Assembly: GCA_004154925.1 (NCBI GenBank)
Contig: QJNS01000236.1
Coordinates: 55,168-119,167 of the forward strand
Source of the DNA: Monosporascus cannonballus
Taxonomy: Eukaryota; Ascomycota; Sordariomycetes; Xylariales
Direction: 5' to 3'
DNA: 64,000 nucleotides
Positions within the stretch are counted from its first letter, which is position 1. Each line of letters begins with the position of its first letter. The translations under genes were made by a program, and so were the position numbers. Shown here one piece after another: positions 1-12,188 of this stretch. A model generated the notes under the pieces. That model searched no databases. It was given only the letters and a program-made list of their open reading frames with translations, and was not told the origin of the DNA.

Positions 1-1520
1 ATCATGATGTGGCTAACCACGGCCATCGATGCCAGTCCGGCGATGCCTTTCACATCTGCCAGTAGGCCCGTCCGCCGCGTGTTGAGCTGGTATAATAGGA
101 AGCAGCCCAGGATGGCAGTTATGAACAGCACCACGGTCAATGCCCGAGATATGGCCTGGTTGATCGTTATTGTCATTTCTACATCGGGGTCCTGGGTCCT
201 CGCTTGTCGATCGGGATTCAGCTTGAAGACCGCTGCACCAAGGGTAGGGACAACAGAAATGGCTAGGAGCGTGGTCACGGATGAGAGTGCCACCGCGTAG
301 TGTTTCCGTTGCAGAGCTCTGAACGGTCTCGTGAAGTTGAATTGTGTAATGTAATCGACGTTGATCGATTCGGCCGCCAACGCTCCCCTCTCTTTGGATA
401 GTTGGTAGAATGCCTCGAGGCGCTTCACTTCCAAATCCGTATTCTGCCACAGCACGCCAAATGTGACAGTAATTATAGTGGGCACAAATCTCAGCACGAA
501 GTAGTAAAACGGATCGACCCCGACGGCCGACTTAAACCTCAGGAGGGGTTCCCGCGTGGACATTTGGTATAAGACTTCCTGGCAGATGGCCAAGGAGATG
601 GAGAGGATAATCAGAAACGTAAGGTAAGGCCACCGCATCCAAAAAGGCTTCCAGTTCGGCTGCGGATAAAAGATTTGTTCTTTCGTCGCCTGCTGCGGTA
701 TCGTAGGGTAACGCCCTAGCTGATTGTGCTTGGTGTTGAGGGGGAATGGCCCTACAATGGAACTTATGTCGACACCGGAGGGTCTCTCTTCCATAACGAC
801 CTTAATGACTTCGCCTCTCCTGTTAGCCTCTTCTTGGCCGAGGCTCATCAAGCTCGATCTGGGGTTCACAGTCGGCGTCCATCTCATTGATAAGGATCGG
901 GAAAAGCTTCGCCTGACATTCGGGGTGGTAGCAAGCAATTCTTCTTCTTTGATGGCCAACTCCGGGGTTTCGCCCTTACCCAAACCCCGGGTCATAGTAC
1001 CGCTTGCCTCCTGGGCTTGGTCGCTGTTCATGAAGCTTATCGGTGGGCCAGAAAAGGATGTCACGTCGAATACTGGCTCCCCCGCATCCCTGGTCGGTAC
1101 GGCGTCACATGGAGCAGACTCCCCAGGCGGTGCCGCGGATCTGAGCAGCGACATATCGATACTATCATCCTCATGTATCGTCTCATGCATCCTTGCCCGA
1201 AAAGTCTTCAAAATACTATTAGGCCTGGAGCCTCCAGAGGGCGCCACCGGCGAGTACCCCGCCCCGGATGGGCTCCTCCTGAACGGGGCTGACCATGATG
1301 CTGTCGACGATGATCCACCAGGATATGTGTGCTCGCTCTCCAATACCCCAGGATCGCCAGGCGGGAATCCATAGGACGACTGAAGCGACACAAGGGACTC
1401 GCGACCTCTGATTCCAGAAGGCGAATCAGCGTAGGGGCTGTCCGAGAGGTCAGAAACCTTGTGCTGCAGATAATGCTGGGCCGACAGCGGGGTACTGGAG
1501 GGATAATTGTTGAACGCCAT
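1..1520 (-). CDS. DUF3433-domain transmembrane protein, 5' part (runs off the left edge)
   Basis: An open frame of about 506 codons starts at the ATG whose complement lies at 1518-1520 and continues past base 1, so the 3' end is missing. The first ~250 residues are Ser/Pro/Gly-rich and look disordered and cytosolic. Around residue 270 a hydrophobic stretch begins (WPYLTFLIILSISLAI), followed by a segment with LEAFYQLSKERGA and RPFRALQRKHYAV, which I recognise as the signature of the fungal DUF3433 family (PF11915). More hydrophobic helices follow up to the edge. Members are large multi-span membrane proteins of unknown function; a role cannot be inferred here. No intron is needed in the visible part. 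Family assignment is from remembered motifs, start choice from the first in-frame ATG. Confidence 0.8.
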   Translation of the reverse strand, partial: MAFNNYPSSTPLSAQHYLQHKVSDLSDSPYADSPSGIRGRESLVSLQSSYGFPPGDPGVLESEHTYPGGSSSTASWSAPFRRSPSGAGYSPVAPSGGSRPNSILKTFRARMHETIHEDDSIDMSLLRSAAPPGESAPCDAVPTRDAGEPVFDVTSFSGPPISFMNSDQAQEASGTMTRGLGKGETPELAIKEEELLATTPNVRRSFSRSLSMRWTPTVNPRSSLMSLGQEEANRRGEVIKVVMEERPSGVDISSIVGPFPLNTKHNQLGRYPTIPQQATKEQIFYPQPNWKPFWMRWPYLTFLIILSISLAICQEVLYQMSTREPLLRFKSAVGVDPFYYFVLRFVPTIITVTFGVLWQNTDLEVKRLEAFYQLSKERGALAAESINVDYITQFNFTRPFRALQRKHYAVALSSVTTLLAISVVPTLGAAVFKLNPDRQARTQDPDVEMTITINQAISRALTVVLFITAILGCFLLYQLNTRRTGLLADVKGIAGLASMAVVSHIM

Positions 1521-3753
1521 CGCTTATCACCGTCACATTATGTCGTACTTCGGGAAAATAAGAGGAAAAGAAGAGAGGCGCTTCGGAGCGGGAAAGGCTC
1601 GGATTCGTTGGAATGAGAGCCCGGACGACGATGATACGAAATGAAATCCGTCTGGCGGAACTCGAGGATGTCGTGATTCGCCAGGTTAGGTCATCATGCT
1701 GCCAAAACCAGGTGTCGCACTCGCCGGCGCTCCTAGCGCGACAAGCCTGACAACTTATCCGATCAAGTTTTCCTGTCTGCCTTCCTGTCTTTGTTGCGCG
1801 ATTCACGGGAAATCAGGCAGGTTTGTCAATACAGAAGATGTGACGAAGAGCGAGCGAGGCGTCCGCGAATTTCAAGGTAGGACTTTGTACCTCCCTTAAA
1901 ACGAGGAGTGGATTCCGAGATGTGATGTAATGAAGGATAGAGATGATTCAATTCACACTAGCTAAACATCAACACCCGCATATTCTCCATATACACATCA
2001 AGAAAGAGAGGGAAAAGAAACGAGCGACAAGAAGACACGAGTCGCCCGTCGTGAATCCCCCAGAATGACCAAACCTGCAGCCACAAGAATAAGCCCCCAA
2101 CACGGCTGCCGCCTGACGAGCTGAGAAACCGGGATGCAAGCATGACAGGTGAAGAAGGCCCAGGCCAGTGCTGACAGGGGTGGCTCTGCCAGTGTTTCTG
2201 CGCCGTGCAAACTCCAGATTACAATCCACCCAAACCCTTGTTTTATTATATGCGGGTCCTGTGACCTTTTGAGATCTGTATCTAGCAGATTTTGTATCTC
2301 CTTACCTGGATTCCTAGGAAATCACTTAGTATATCAGTAAACTAATACAAGAGAGAATTGGTGATAGTTAGCCGATGGGCTCCATATATACCGGGCTCCA
2401 CATGCAACAAAACAAGGTAGACTGCAGGTATCTTACCTAGTAGGCACTCGACCATGTAGGTAGAAGACTCCACCGAAATTACCCCCCTATCCGGGGCTGG
2501 CAACTGGGTTTCGGAGTCTTGAACCTGGCTTCCTGGCTCAGCGCTTCTTGACGCCTGCAGCCCAATAGTTCACACAGCTGAAGAGTTGCGGCTGTGTTAT
2601 CCACTTCCACATGCATTAACACTTACCAATCGACTGTTCGTGTAGCCTTCGTGACTGAAACGCACCAGCGAAAAGGCGGGCATTCTACCTCATTGCCTGG
2701 GACTGCTAACGTTAGAGGTACTGGAGAACATAGCTATAACGATGCTAAATAATTCAAGTGGTTTTTTTTTTAACTTAATGCGATACATCGTTACATCGGG
2801 TCTCTTTTAAAACTCCATAAGGCCCAAGTGCTTACGGTGGCCTCCGTTACCTGCATAGCATATCGAAGCCCAGTATAATGCGAATTACCGTATTATCCGC
2901 TTATGTGGATTTACTGACGACGTCTTATTAGTATATATTCTCGTTGGTATATCTATTATCGATATTGCGAGTCAGGCGAATTGACTGATATAGCTAGGAC
3001 CATTCTCTCATATCTTGGTATTTACGTCCTCTAATTTCCATCAATTGTATTCCTGCCCCTTTTCGTGAGGATGACCTCCGCGCACTATCGACCTACTGTT
3101 CCGGGCGTGAGGTTAAAGCAACTTCGGAGATAGCCAATCATTCAATACGATACCGTCCCCATGCATTTCCGATTGTGATGTGCATGGCCCTATCATATAT
3201 CGTGTTACTCCGGAACGTGGCACAGATGCGGCATGACCGCCTTGGTTCGTCTTTAAAGAGATGAACCTGCGGTTTCCCGCCTGGTGAACCTGATGCACCG
3301 ATCTCTGCAGGCCCATTCGATGCTACCCAAGATGTTCGTCGTGCGTGGTACATGTCCTCTTTTGAAAAAACCAATTTTCCGATGGTTCATGTGCTGGCAA
3401 GTGCCCGTCTCACGAGGGAGCCTGGGACGAGAATATTCGGCAGCATCGAGCTCCCCTGCAGTCAGACGTCTCAACATTTTGGCGCATTAGCAGCTGTGTA
3501 ATGCTACCACCCCACCATAAATCACCGTCTTCTCCCGTGCCATGCAGCCATGGGCTGCGACGCTTGGGATTTTTGGCTTTAGCCAGGAGTTGCCACGTCT
3601 ACTTTGCGCAGCCGACGGCCCCTTGCCTATAATTCTTGCCAGTAGCCTACGCAAAGGTCGCCTATCATGCGCGGCTCTATTGTATGGACCGAGGAGGAAG
3701 CTAGATATCTCAGAGCTCTCCTATCGTGGAGGCCCGGCAAGACTGAGGTCGAG
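1521..3753. other. Gene-free stretch
   Basis: No reading frame here resembles a protein family and the open frames are short and overlapping. The left part holds the divergent promoter of the DUF3433 gene. From about 2,700 to 3,060 the DNA is AT-rich (T run at 2761-2771). The right end is the upstream region of the Ras-like GTPase gene. Confidence 0.6.
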
Positions 3754-4516
3754 ATGCAACCAGCACCAGAGATAAAGACGCCTGTGGGGGAGTTCAGAAT
3801 TCTCGTCTTAGGTGCCAAGAGGTGCGGCAAAACGTCGATACTTACACGGGTAAATACACACGAACCCCTATGTGCTTCTTTCATGTAATGACCATTGACA
3901 GTTCGCCGAGGACACGCTCTCAGGGGAAGACGAATATCCGAGTCCCAAGTACGAACGGGGATGTCGACGCATTATTCAAATCGATGATCAAGCTTACATG
4001 ATTGACGCTCTTGAGCTACAGTCCGAGCATCTCTCAAATGATATATATCTCCGCCAGGCAGTCAGTATAACCGACGCGGCTGTTCTGATATATGATGTCA
4101 CAGTCCGGGAGTCTTTCGACATCATGTCAGCCGTCGCCGACGTCATCCGTGACTCGTTGGGGATGCGCGAGTATAGCCTCGTCCTCGTCGGAAACAAGTC
4201 TGATTGCTGCGACGATGAGCGACAGGTGTCCTGGGCCGAGGGCCACAGGCTCGCGACGAGCTTCAGGATTCGTTGCTCTTTCATCGAGACCTCGGCGAAA
4301 AAGGGCGACAACGTCAACAGGGTCTTCCCTCAGCTGGGGAGGGACGTCCTCAGGCTTAGATGGCTCATGCAGCAGCGCAGGGAGCAGCCAGAAAGGGTCG
4401 CTGCAGCTGACCAGACCGTCAATCGCCTACCGGTGAAGCGACCGCCTCGGTGGAAGACGTGGACGCGGCCGTGGTTTCACAGAAGATCGGTTGGGAGGAA
4501 GACTTCTGTCGCTTGA
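3754..4516 (+). CDS. Atypical Ras-like small GTPase
   Basis: Two exons, 3754-3849 and 3902-4516, joined across a 52-base intron (gtaaat...gacag), give 236 residues. The P-loop GAKRCGKT is at about residues 20-27, the guanine-specificity motif NKSD at about 130-133 and ETSAK at about 161-165, so it is a Ras-superfamily GTPase. It departs from classical Ras: where switch II should read DTAGQ the sequence has IDALEL (about residue 67), and the switch I threonine is not evident in YERGCRRII. The C-terminus (KTSVA) has no CaaX box, so prenylation is not expected. An in-frame ATG at 3667 would add 29 residues; 3754 is preferred because the extra residues look non-conserved. Signalling role and partners are unknown. 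Confidence 0.85.
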
Positions 4517-7500
4517 GCTGGGCGGGTGTTCTTTCCTTCCCTCCTTCTAAATCATAATGCTGCAGTTCTAATAAACTTTCGCCCTTTGCTCTTCTTTCCC
4601 TAAGGCATGGTCCTACCCTCAAGCTATATCGAACGGCCACATTGTCCTATAATGCCCAGCCATGAACTAAATATGTCAAAGCAAAGTCTATTGGACGAAG
4701 AGCGTGGTATTCATTTTCATACCAAACCAATCTGGTCTCATAGGAGCGGTAAGTATCGACTCATGCGGCATCGTAGCAATTGATCCACGGTGCTTTAACG
4801 TCAGGGGTACCAGCATAAGCTTTTCGCCTTCCTCCAAACCTGTTAAACTCCCGTCAGCAACCCCAGCCTGTCTTCCCATTACAACCAGTCATAGAATACA
4901 GCGTGACTTATTATCAAACGCTTCGCGGGCGTTGTCGTGCGATGTAAGCAAGAGACAAAACTCCCCAAGGCCACGGGATCCTTGCATAAAGACTCCCTTG
5001 GAGCGCGCCACGGCCTCAAAGCGATTGGACTGACCTGTCAAGCCTGCCGACTTACGTGAGCCACTTTAAACAATAGCCCACGGTGACCTCGTTCGCCATC
5101 TCCAAGTGACCATCATCTCCCCCATCCTAGCTAAATCTGGTAGAGTTCTAAGCAGAAGGGCGACTTGCTTGGAGGGCGAGATAGTCTTCGGTACAGCAAT
5201 TCTGTGCTTAATACAGGCGCTAAATGTTGCTGGGATACAAACTTTATCCTCTTGACATCTTATGTTTAGTGGCCTTAGGAGGCTGGTAGAGCCTGTCCAA
5301 ACGAATTTTCATTTAACATGTATCGGAAGTTGTCTCGTCGTCTTAGAATAGGTGATGGGTGATCGAATAGGGGCGCTTTTCAGCTATGATTGCGGATGTT
5401 TGAAGTAAGTTGGGATATCATGATCGGCCTAGAGGAGTACCAAGACAGCATATCTCTTTCCAAATAATACCGGAATTCGAATACATAGATCCTATTATCC
5501 TGTTCTGGTATGTCACCGCCCATCCTATATTTGCTGATAATCGTCGCATTTTCCATATTTGATGCGGCCATTACGTCTCGTGGGCATCTTCATACTGAAC
5601 ATGGGAACTGTTGTTCTCCCTCCCCTCTCTGGGTATAGGAGAATCATGAGTTTTTAGTTGAGTGGTTGCTTCACTTTTCGAAAACCAGACCCATTCCCCC
5701 AATAAAGTCAACAGTTCTGTTCGTGTGGTGAAATCCTCCCCTAGACTCAAAAATGCCATGCCTTTCTTCTTTTCAATATTTCCTCACGTCGTCTGTAGCA
5801 TTTTTCTTTCTTTCTAGAACTACCTTACAATCACATTAAGAACCACTCCCTGTGGTTAAACATCCCTCCCTATATTTCTCACGCCACTTTATTCCTTTCA
5901 TCAACACCGTAGTTTTACTCCTACTAAATGGTTAACGATATCATGTCTGCCCATACGTAACAAACAAGCTCTCTCCGCCGTCGGTATAAACAGGATACTG
6001 ATATGGCCATCTCTTACTTGGCATCGACCTCCAAGGAATATGGCTGCCCAGAGAAGCTTCTGTCGACTGTTGAGGGCCCAGCCCAAAGTCCGATGGAACG
6101 GTAAGGCTCGCCCGCTCGACCAGCAAGCAAAGCAATCAGCGGAAGATGAAGCAGTGCAGTCCCTTGGAAGCGGCGCTGGGGGGAGACTGGCTGTAAACGA
6201 TTTCTTACCATTAGCGCGGTTCCTTCTCGGAATTACACGGCCTATTGAGGTGCCCCTATATGCCTCAAAGGCCATCCCCAGCGCGATCAAACTCGGAGGT
6301 AGCACGGCGCAGACTCCGAGCGGAATAGCAAGATGGTCTCTGCTGGAAAGCGATAAGTGACAAAAGACACATTGTGTCACTAAAGAGCCTTCCTTGGTTC
6401 CTGATGAGGCGGCATGCGATGATGCGTGGAGTAGCCCTAAAAGCAACCCGATCCAGGAGCAAGAAGTCTCGATCATGGCTAAGAACCATTTTAGGGCCAT
6501 CTTTTGCTCCGTATACCCGTATAGTCTGTGCCGGCAGCAAGGCCTCCTGACGGCCGCCTGGCCGTAGCTTGATAAGGCTATCCACCTACAAGGGATGAAT
6601 GTCTCTTCGTTGGGGGAGATCCCAGCTTTGTCAGCTTTTGCGCGTCACTTTGCCATTGCGTGTGGCGCATCCTTGACAAAGTTCGCTGTTGGAGACACAC
6701 GACAGCGCAGTGACATTGCACCTGGTAGCATCAAGAAGCCCAAGGAACTGGGGCGGGTCACCCTCGAGTTCAAAGAACGACTGTGCAATGGCTCTGGGCG
6801 ACACGACTTGGCCGCCAAGGATATGCGGGCTCTGGCTGGTTTTCGACAGCAGCCCGGACAAGAAAGGGGTAGCTTCCGATTATTCAGGTCTCCTCGAGCT
6901 GGCGAATATTCTTAATGGGGACGCGCCGACGTTTGCCGATTTGACTAACTAAGCCTCTTTTAGAAGTGCGTAGATATTCTGCTCAAGGTTACTTCGGAGA
7001 CTGAAAACCGGGTTGGCGGCGGCCATAAGTGGTGGCAGTCAGTTGAATTGGCTCTTAGTGTGCTTCTCGAAGTGACTCGATCCATTGCCAGATGTCGCCA
7101 AGGAAATCGATAACTACCTTTCTAATAGCATACGAAGCATCTTTCGGCTCCTGTTAAAATGACTGCATAAAGTAGGGAGCAAATAATAGGGGATCATCAT
7201 AAAGTCGATGGAATACTGAGAAACGGGTAAAACACCCAACAACAAACTCAAGACCACCACAAACTTGCCAGATAATACGGCAACCGCTTATCTCTTAGAG
7301 ATAACGCAGCAACATGCCGTCGCAAATGTAGCTCCTGCAAAACATCAGCAGTATCATACTGCGCCGCCGTCCCCTATAATCTCCGAGTGCTCTTCTCTCC
7401 GGAGCTACGCAACGCCTCCTGTGGCGACTTTGCGAAGTTCATCGATAAGAAGTCGGGGAGACCCGCTCCCGAGCTAGGTTCTGCACGCTTTGCTGTGATG

Positions 7501-8951
7501 TTGTTGCCCGAAGATGGAGGCCATTCCAATGGTCATATATTCGTTACACTATGAAGTGCAGAATGATCGCGTCTTGTGTGGTGTTCTGCCCACGGACTGG
7601 CTTAAACTCTAAGGGCGGCTAGGAAGGACGGAATACATATAGCAGAACAGCCGAGATACCAAGTGTAAAGTCAATGACAACTGCAATATATCGCTCGAGG
7701 TTTATGTTTCCTAGTACTTGAAATCTGCTTGACCCACAAGACCTTCGTCCCGTAGTTGGTGGGTCCATACAAATATTGACTACAGGGAAGAAAACGAGAC
7801 TCGGGGAGAAGGCGATATCGAGTTCCGTGTTTCCTACGACCTCTTGGAATCTTGTTAGGATGGTTATATCATCTTGGCGCTCCTGTTATGCACCTGTGTC
7901 ATGATTTATATCAGATGATTATATCTTTGACGCGGCGGGAAAAGGGCCAATTGGCTCGGGTGTTTCGAAAATTCTTTAGAACGCGCTTGTCGACTGGTGT
8001 AGACGAGCCGCCAAACCCGTTATGCAATACAACACTTCGTGCAGGTCGATCAGGATCTTAAGGAGCGCTAACTACACTAAACGGTGTGCTACTCCTCCGC
8101 GATGGTATTCTGCCCATGTGGCTTGGCTCGCATGTTGCAGAGCTGCGTATCCAGAATCCAGCTGCGGGGACTTCCCTCCCGGACGCGAGGCTCGACTATG
8201 ACTAATTCGTACCATTATGAAGAAGTCGTATCCACTCCGACGAGGGTACGTATGGGCCCCTTCCTGCCGCCTGCCTCGGCCAGCCTCGTCGTCATTCATA
8301 GCAGCAGAAGAGACTGTTACTGTAGAATGGGGTTAGCACATGTGAGGGCCGAGGGTCGAGCAGCTATTGGTTACCTTGGGGAGGATCGTGCAATCAGCCG
8401 CAAAAGCAGCTGATTCTCGGACGATGCTAGAAACTAACGCCGGCGAAGCGAACTCGCTTTGGCAAAGTCTCCCCGTTGTGAAAAGCCTTGGAGGACCTGG
8501 CAACTGGGACACAGAAGCAAGGTGTGGAGAAAGTGAGGAGCCTCCGCACGGGGGAGGGTTACCCACCTCCCCCAGTTGACCCCAGACTTCGGGGCAATTG
8601 CAGGAGTCTAGGGTGAGCTGCGATTGGACCGCATCCAGAGTCGACGACCGCGACCCACGATTCCTCCAGTCGGAGGGCTTGTCGCCAAATTTTGGTGGCG
8701 CTTGTGGGGATTCTCGGCCGGCAAGCCCTGCATTGCACGTGTGCTGGTTCCTGTCCCCTGTAAAATGGACTGTCATAACCAAGACAGAGAGGAACAATAG
8801 AGACGAGGTTGCAGGATGTGGGGATCTATAAGAATCCGGGTGTCCGCTGCTCTCTCGAGCGTGTCGAGACCGCTTGTGTTGGTTTCCTGTCCTACGGTGT
8901 CTGTCGAAGTCCAACGTGTTTCGCTACAGCATTGATGTGAATTGCATCAAT
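4517..8951. other. Gene-free stretch with possible decayed exons
   Basis: No complete gene could be assembled. On the plus strand a splice-acceptor-like stretch (branch-like CTAAC followed by CCTCTTTTAG) ends at about 6962, after which 6963-7120 is open and reads like a terminal exon (KCVDILLKVTSETENR and on), but no matching upstream exon was found. The open frames around 5.9-6.9 kb and 8.1-8.9 kb overlap on both strands with no family signature. The last few hundred bases are the promoter of the sugar transporter, with a TATA-like TATAAGAA at about 8827. Confidence 0.5.
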
Positions 8952-11069
8952 ATGAAGCCTAAGGTTTATCAGGTGCGTATGTTCAATCCTGCAGGAGCCC
9001 CTTAGGCCGCAGAAACATGCATTACTATTCCGTTAGGAACTCGAACTGATAACTCTTCCAAGTTTCTCGTCGGTGTCTTCGCCTCGGTAGGCTCGATCCT
9101 CTACGGATATGACCTAGGTGTTATAGCGGGTGTTATCGGGAGTACCTCTTACCATGAGCGATTCCAAGCGACTGCGACCCAGAAGTAAGTCCACAGCCAG
9201 GGATCCTGATAACTTCACGAGGTTAGTATTGACTAGCACGTAGCGGAGCGGTTGTTTCTCTGTTCACGGGCGGCGCCTTCTTCGGAGCCGGCTTTGCAGG
9301 ACCTGCTGGCGACTTGCTCGGGCGAAGACTAACTATTATGCTCGGCGCCATCCTCTTCCTAGTCGGCGGTTGCATCCAGACGGCGGCGCAGACCATCAAC
9401 TATCTGTACGGCGGGCGGGCCATGGCAGGAATGGGTGTCGGCTTCTTAACTATGATCATTCGGTACGTGATGCGTCCACTGTCTTTAGGCATCGTATAAC
9501 GCTAACATTTAATGCAGTAAGCATTGACAGATTTTTACCTGCTCGGCGGGTTAGACGCGCCGCTCGAGAGATATGTGTTAACCTTGCATGCTCGTAGCCG
9601 TGTACCAGTCCGAGATATCCCACCCCTCGATCCGTGGCCGAGTAACTGCTCTGCAGCAGTTCATGCTTGGCATCGGTGCGCTAGTAGCCAGCTGGGTTAC
9701 CTTCGGTTGCTACACGAACCTCACCAACGAGGGACAATGGAGAATACCGCTGGGCATTCAAAACGCCCCCGCCGTCATTCTGGCTGCTCTGATCATGCTT
9801 TTCCCGGAAAGTCCCCGTTGGCTCATCGACCACGGCCGGGCCGAGGATGGCTTGAGGAACCTGGCAAAGCTCCATTCAAACGGCGACGTGCATGACCCCT
9901 GGGTTCGGGCGGAGTTTGATCAGATCCAGGTTCGCCACTGTCCCGCCGTGGAATGTCAGTGGTACAATACTGACATTTGCCGGCTTGTTTAGGAAACCAT
10001 CAGTTTCGAGCATGAGCATGAGGCGAAGAGCTACAAGGAGCTGTTCGTCAACAGGTAAGCATCATCGCATGACGAGACTACTCGGCGCGTGGGACAGAAA
10101 AAAAAAAAGCTGATCCCAAGCCCTCAAGGTCCGCTTTCCGCCGTCTTTTCCTCGCTTGTGCTCTCCAGGCTTCTGTCCAGATGACGGGTGTCTCGGCCAT
10201 CCAGTACTTCTCCGTGACCATCTTCGAGCAGATCGGCATAACGGGCGACAACACCCTGAAATATCAAGCTATCAACTCTATTCTCGCTCTGGTCGCACAG
10301 GCGTTGTGTATGTTGTGGATTGACAAGTTCGGACGTCGTCGGACCCTGATCGGTGGTAACCTGGTCAACTGCGTCATGTTCATCGTCGCGACGGTTCTCC
10401 TTGGTGAGTAATACACCTTTGCCTTGCTATGAGCGGTGGTTCCCAAGTGCTGGATTACTGACGCCACCGTTAGCGAGATTCCCTCCGGATATGAACGCGG
10501 GCGGTACAGCCGGTTGGGGCTTCATCATCACGTAAGGCCTCTCCCCGTGGACAGCGACTTGAAGTGACGAAGAGTACTGACGAGACCCCTAGTACCTGGC
10601 TCTACAACATCTCCTTCTCGTTTGCTTGCGGACCCCTGTCCTGGTAAGTGATTGACATCTCAAGACCCTTCACCTTTCGATGGGCTACGGAGGTATGCTA
10701 ACAACAACGTATAGGATCATACCCGCCGAGATATTCGACACGCAGACGCGCAGCAAAGGTGTATCCATCGCCACGATGACCAGCTTCGCCTTCAACACGA
10801 TGATCGGACAGGTCACCGAGATCGCCGTCAAGGACGTGGGATGGAAGTACTTCCTGCTCTTCGTAGTCTGCAACTTCACCAACGCCGTCTTCTTCTACCT
10901 GCTGCTGCCCGAGACCAAGCAGCTGCCGCTCGAGGAGATGAACTACCTGTTCACCAACGCGCCCTGGATTATGCCCGGCTCGGACATGTCCAAGTACGCG
11001 GCAAACAGCGCCGCCACCATCGAGCGCCGCGCGGCGGAGATCCGGGAGAAGGGGGAGCATGTTGCCTAA
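8952..11069 (+). CDS. MFS sugar transporter (SP family) with a stwintron
   Basis: Nine exons (8952-8972, 9063-9184, 9244-9461, 9598-9929, 9993-10054, 10129-10403, 10474-10531, 10593-10643, 10715-11069) sum to 1,494 bases, 497 residues, the usual size for a 12-helix hexose-type transporter of the plasma membrane. Visible family motifs in order: YGYDLGVIAGV in helix 1, GDLLGRR in the helix 2-3 loop, PVYQSEISHPSIRG after helix 4, PESPRWLIDHGR after helix 6, DKFGRR in the 8-9 loop, PAEIF and PETKQLPLEEM at the end. Substrate (hexose, pentose, quinate or disaccharide) cannot be told from sequence. The PVYQSE motif is restored in frame only if the interval 9462-9597 is removed as two nested introns. 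The ATG at 8952 is chosen because MKPKVYQ-FLVGVFAS matches the usual start of such transporters. Confidence 0.92.
9462..9597 (+). other. [D1,2] stwintron (intron within the donor of another intron)
   Basis: The inner intron is 9463-9517 (donor GTACGT, branch GCTAAC at 9501-9506, acceptor GCAG). Removing it brings G9462 next to TAAGC at 9518, creating a new donor GTAAGC that did not exist before. The outer intron then runs from G9462 to TAG at 9597, with a TTAAC branch site at 9578-9582. The resulting exon junction is ATT C/CC GTG, giving MIIPVYQSE, the conserved transporter motif. A single intron 9463-9597 would shift the frame. Such spliceosomal twin introns are described in Pezizomycotina. 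The call is inference from sequence, without transcript data. Confidence 0.87.
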
Positions 11070-12188
11070 GGGACTACTTATCCTAGACTGCTTATAATTT
11101 GTGAAGGCGGGTCGAGCAGTGGTGGCCAAGGGAGCAGAGAACCAGAAGAATATACCTTATAAACAAGGCGATGGCTTCTCCTCGCCAGTCAGTATATATC
11201 TCAATCCGAGTGCATAATTACCCTATACCCTATACCACACCGAATCCCAGTGGCATGGTTAGACCTGCTTTGTGACACTGTGCTGCTCTCTATTCAATAA
11301 GAACTAGCTATGACTTGGTGTCAAAGACATGCGGTAGAACAGATTCCGCCTTTAGGCTCGTTCTGGCGTTGCGCGTCCTACCTCGGCATTAGTGTTAGAG
11401 TCCGGACATCCAGAGACACCGTCGAAGGGTTTCTTCCCGCTCCAAATTCAGTAGACGCGATAGTGTTTGCCGACAGTGTACTGCGGTAATTCAAATTCAT
11501 GCTAATAAGGTTCAGCTGATGGGGCCTCAGGACGTTGAGAGTCGGCTTCAGGCTAGGTAAAGTCCGTAGCACAACAGACGCATCTTTATCGGGTGTGTTC
11601 AACCCTTCGATGCCAAGGTCACATGGCAAATGATGGCCACATGAGCTTCAAGTCTCAAAGTTCGAGAACTCCTCCAGCGAACCCACCGACACGTGTGGTT
11701 TTCGTGAATGGTATCGAAGCGGAGAGGCAAACGGTCTCGGCTGCGGGAGATAGAGGGAGAGTTCTACCTCTATAGATAGCGCTTAGTGCCTTGTAACGGG
11801 CACATGCTTCCTACTAACGACGCGCCATTGGCCCCCTAGCATTCCCACTAACCCCTACCCAGGACCCACTAAACCCTTGGCATAACGACGGCGAGGGCCT
11901 AATCCGTACCAGCCAGCGAGGCCAGTGTATCATCCCGATTCTACATACATATAGTACGTAGTATTCCCGTCCGCTATCCGCTTGGGAAAGAAGTAGGAGG
12001 TGTTCAGTGGTGTGTTCTGCGCGCTTCTCTCCCCCCTCTGTGCCCTTGTGAATAGCTCGACCCCGAGTGTTTTGCTGTCTATCATCTAAGTCAGATCCGT
12101 ACCTGGTTGGGTCGCCCTCTCCCAGCTAACGCTACTTTCGCCACCCCATTTCGACGCGACTCCCAGCAGGAAAGCAAGCACTTCATCA
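11070..12188. other. Gene-free intergenic stretch
   Basis: It contains the 3' flank of the sugar transporter and the promoter of the Vps62-domain gene. No coding or RNA feature was recognised. From about 11,800 it is pyrimidine-rich on the plus strand, as is common upstream of fungal genes. Confidence 0.6.

Noticed and set aside
5901..6500. A 199-codon minus-strand frame
   Set aside because: Overlapped by plus- and minus-strand frames of similar quality and without conserved motifs.
9463..9597. A single conventional intron at the transporter junction
   Set aside because: It leaves the downstream frame shifted and loses PVYQSEISHPSIRG; the nested model restores it.
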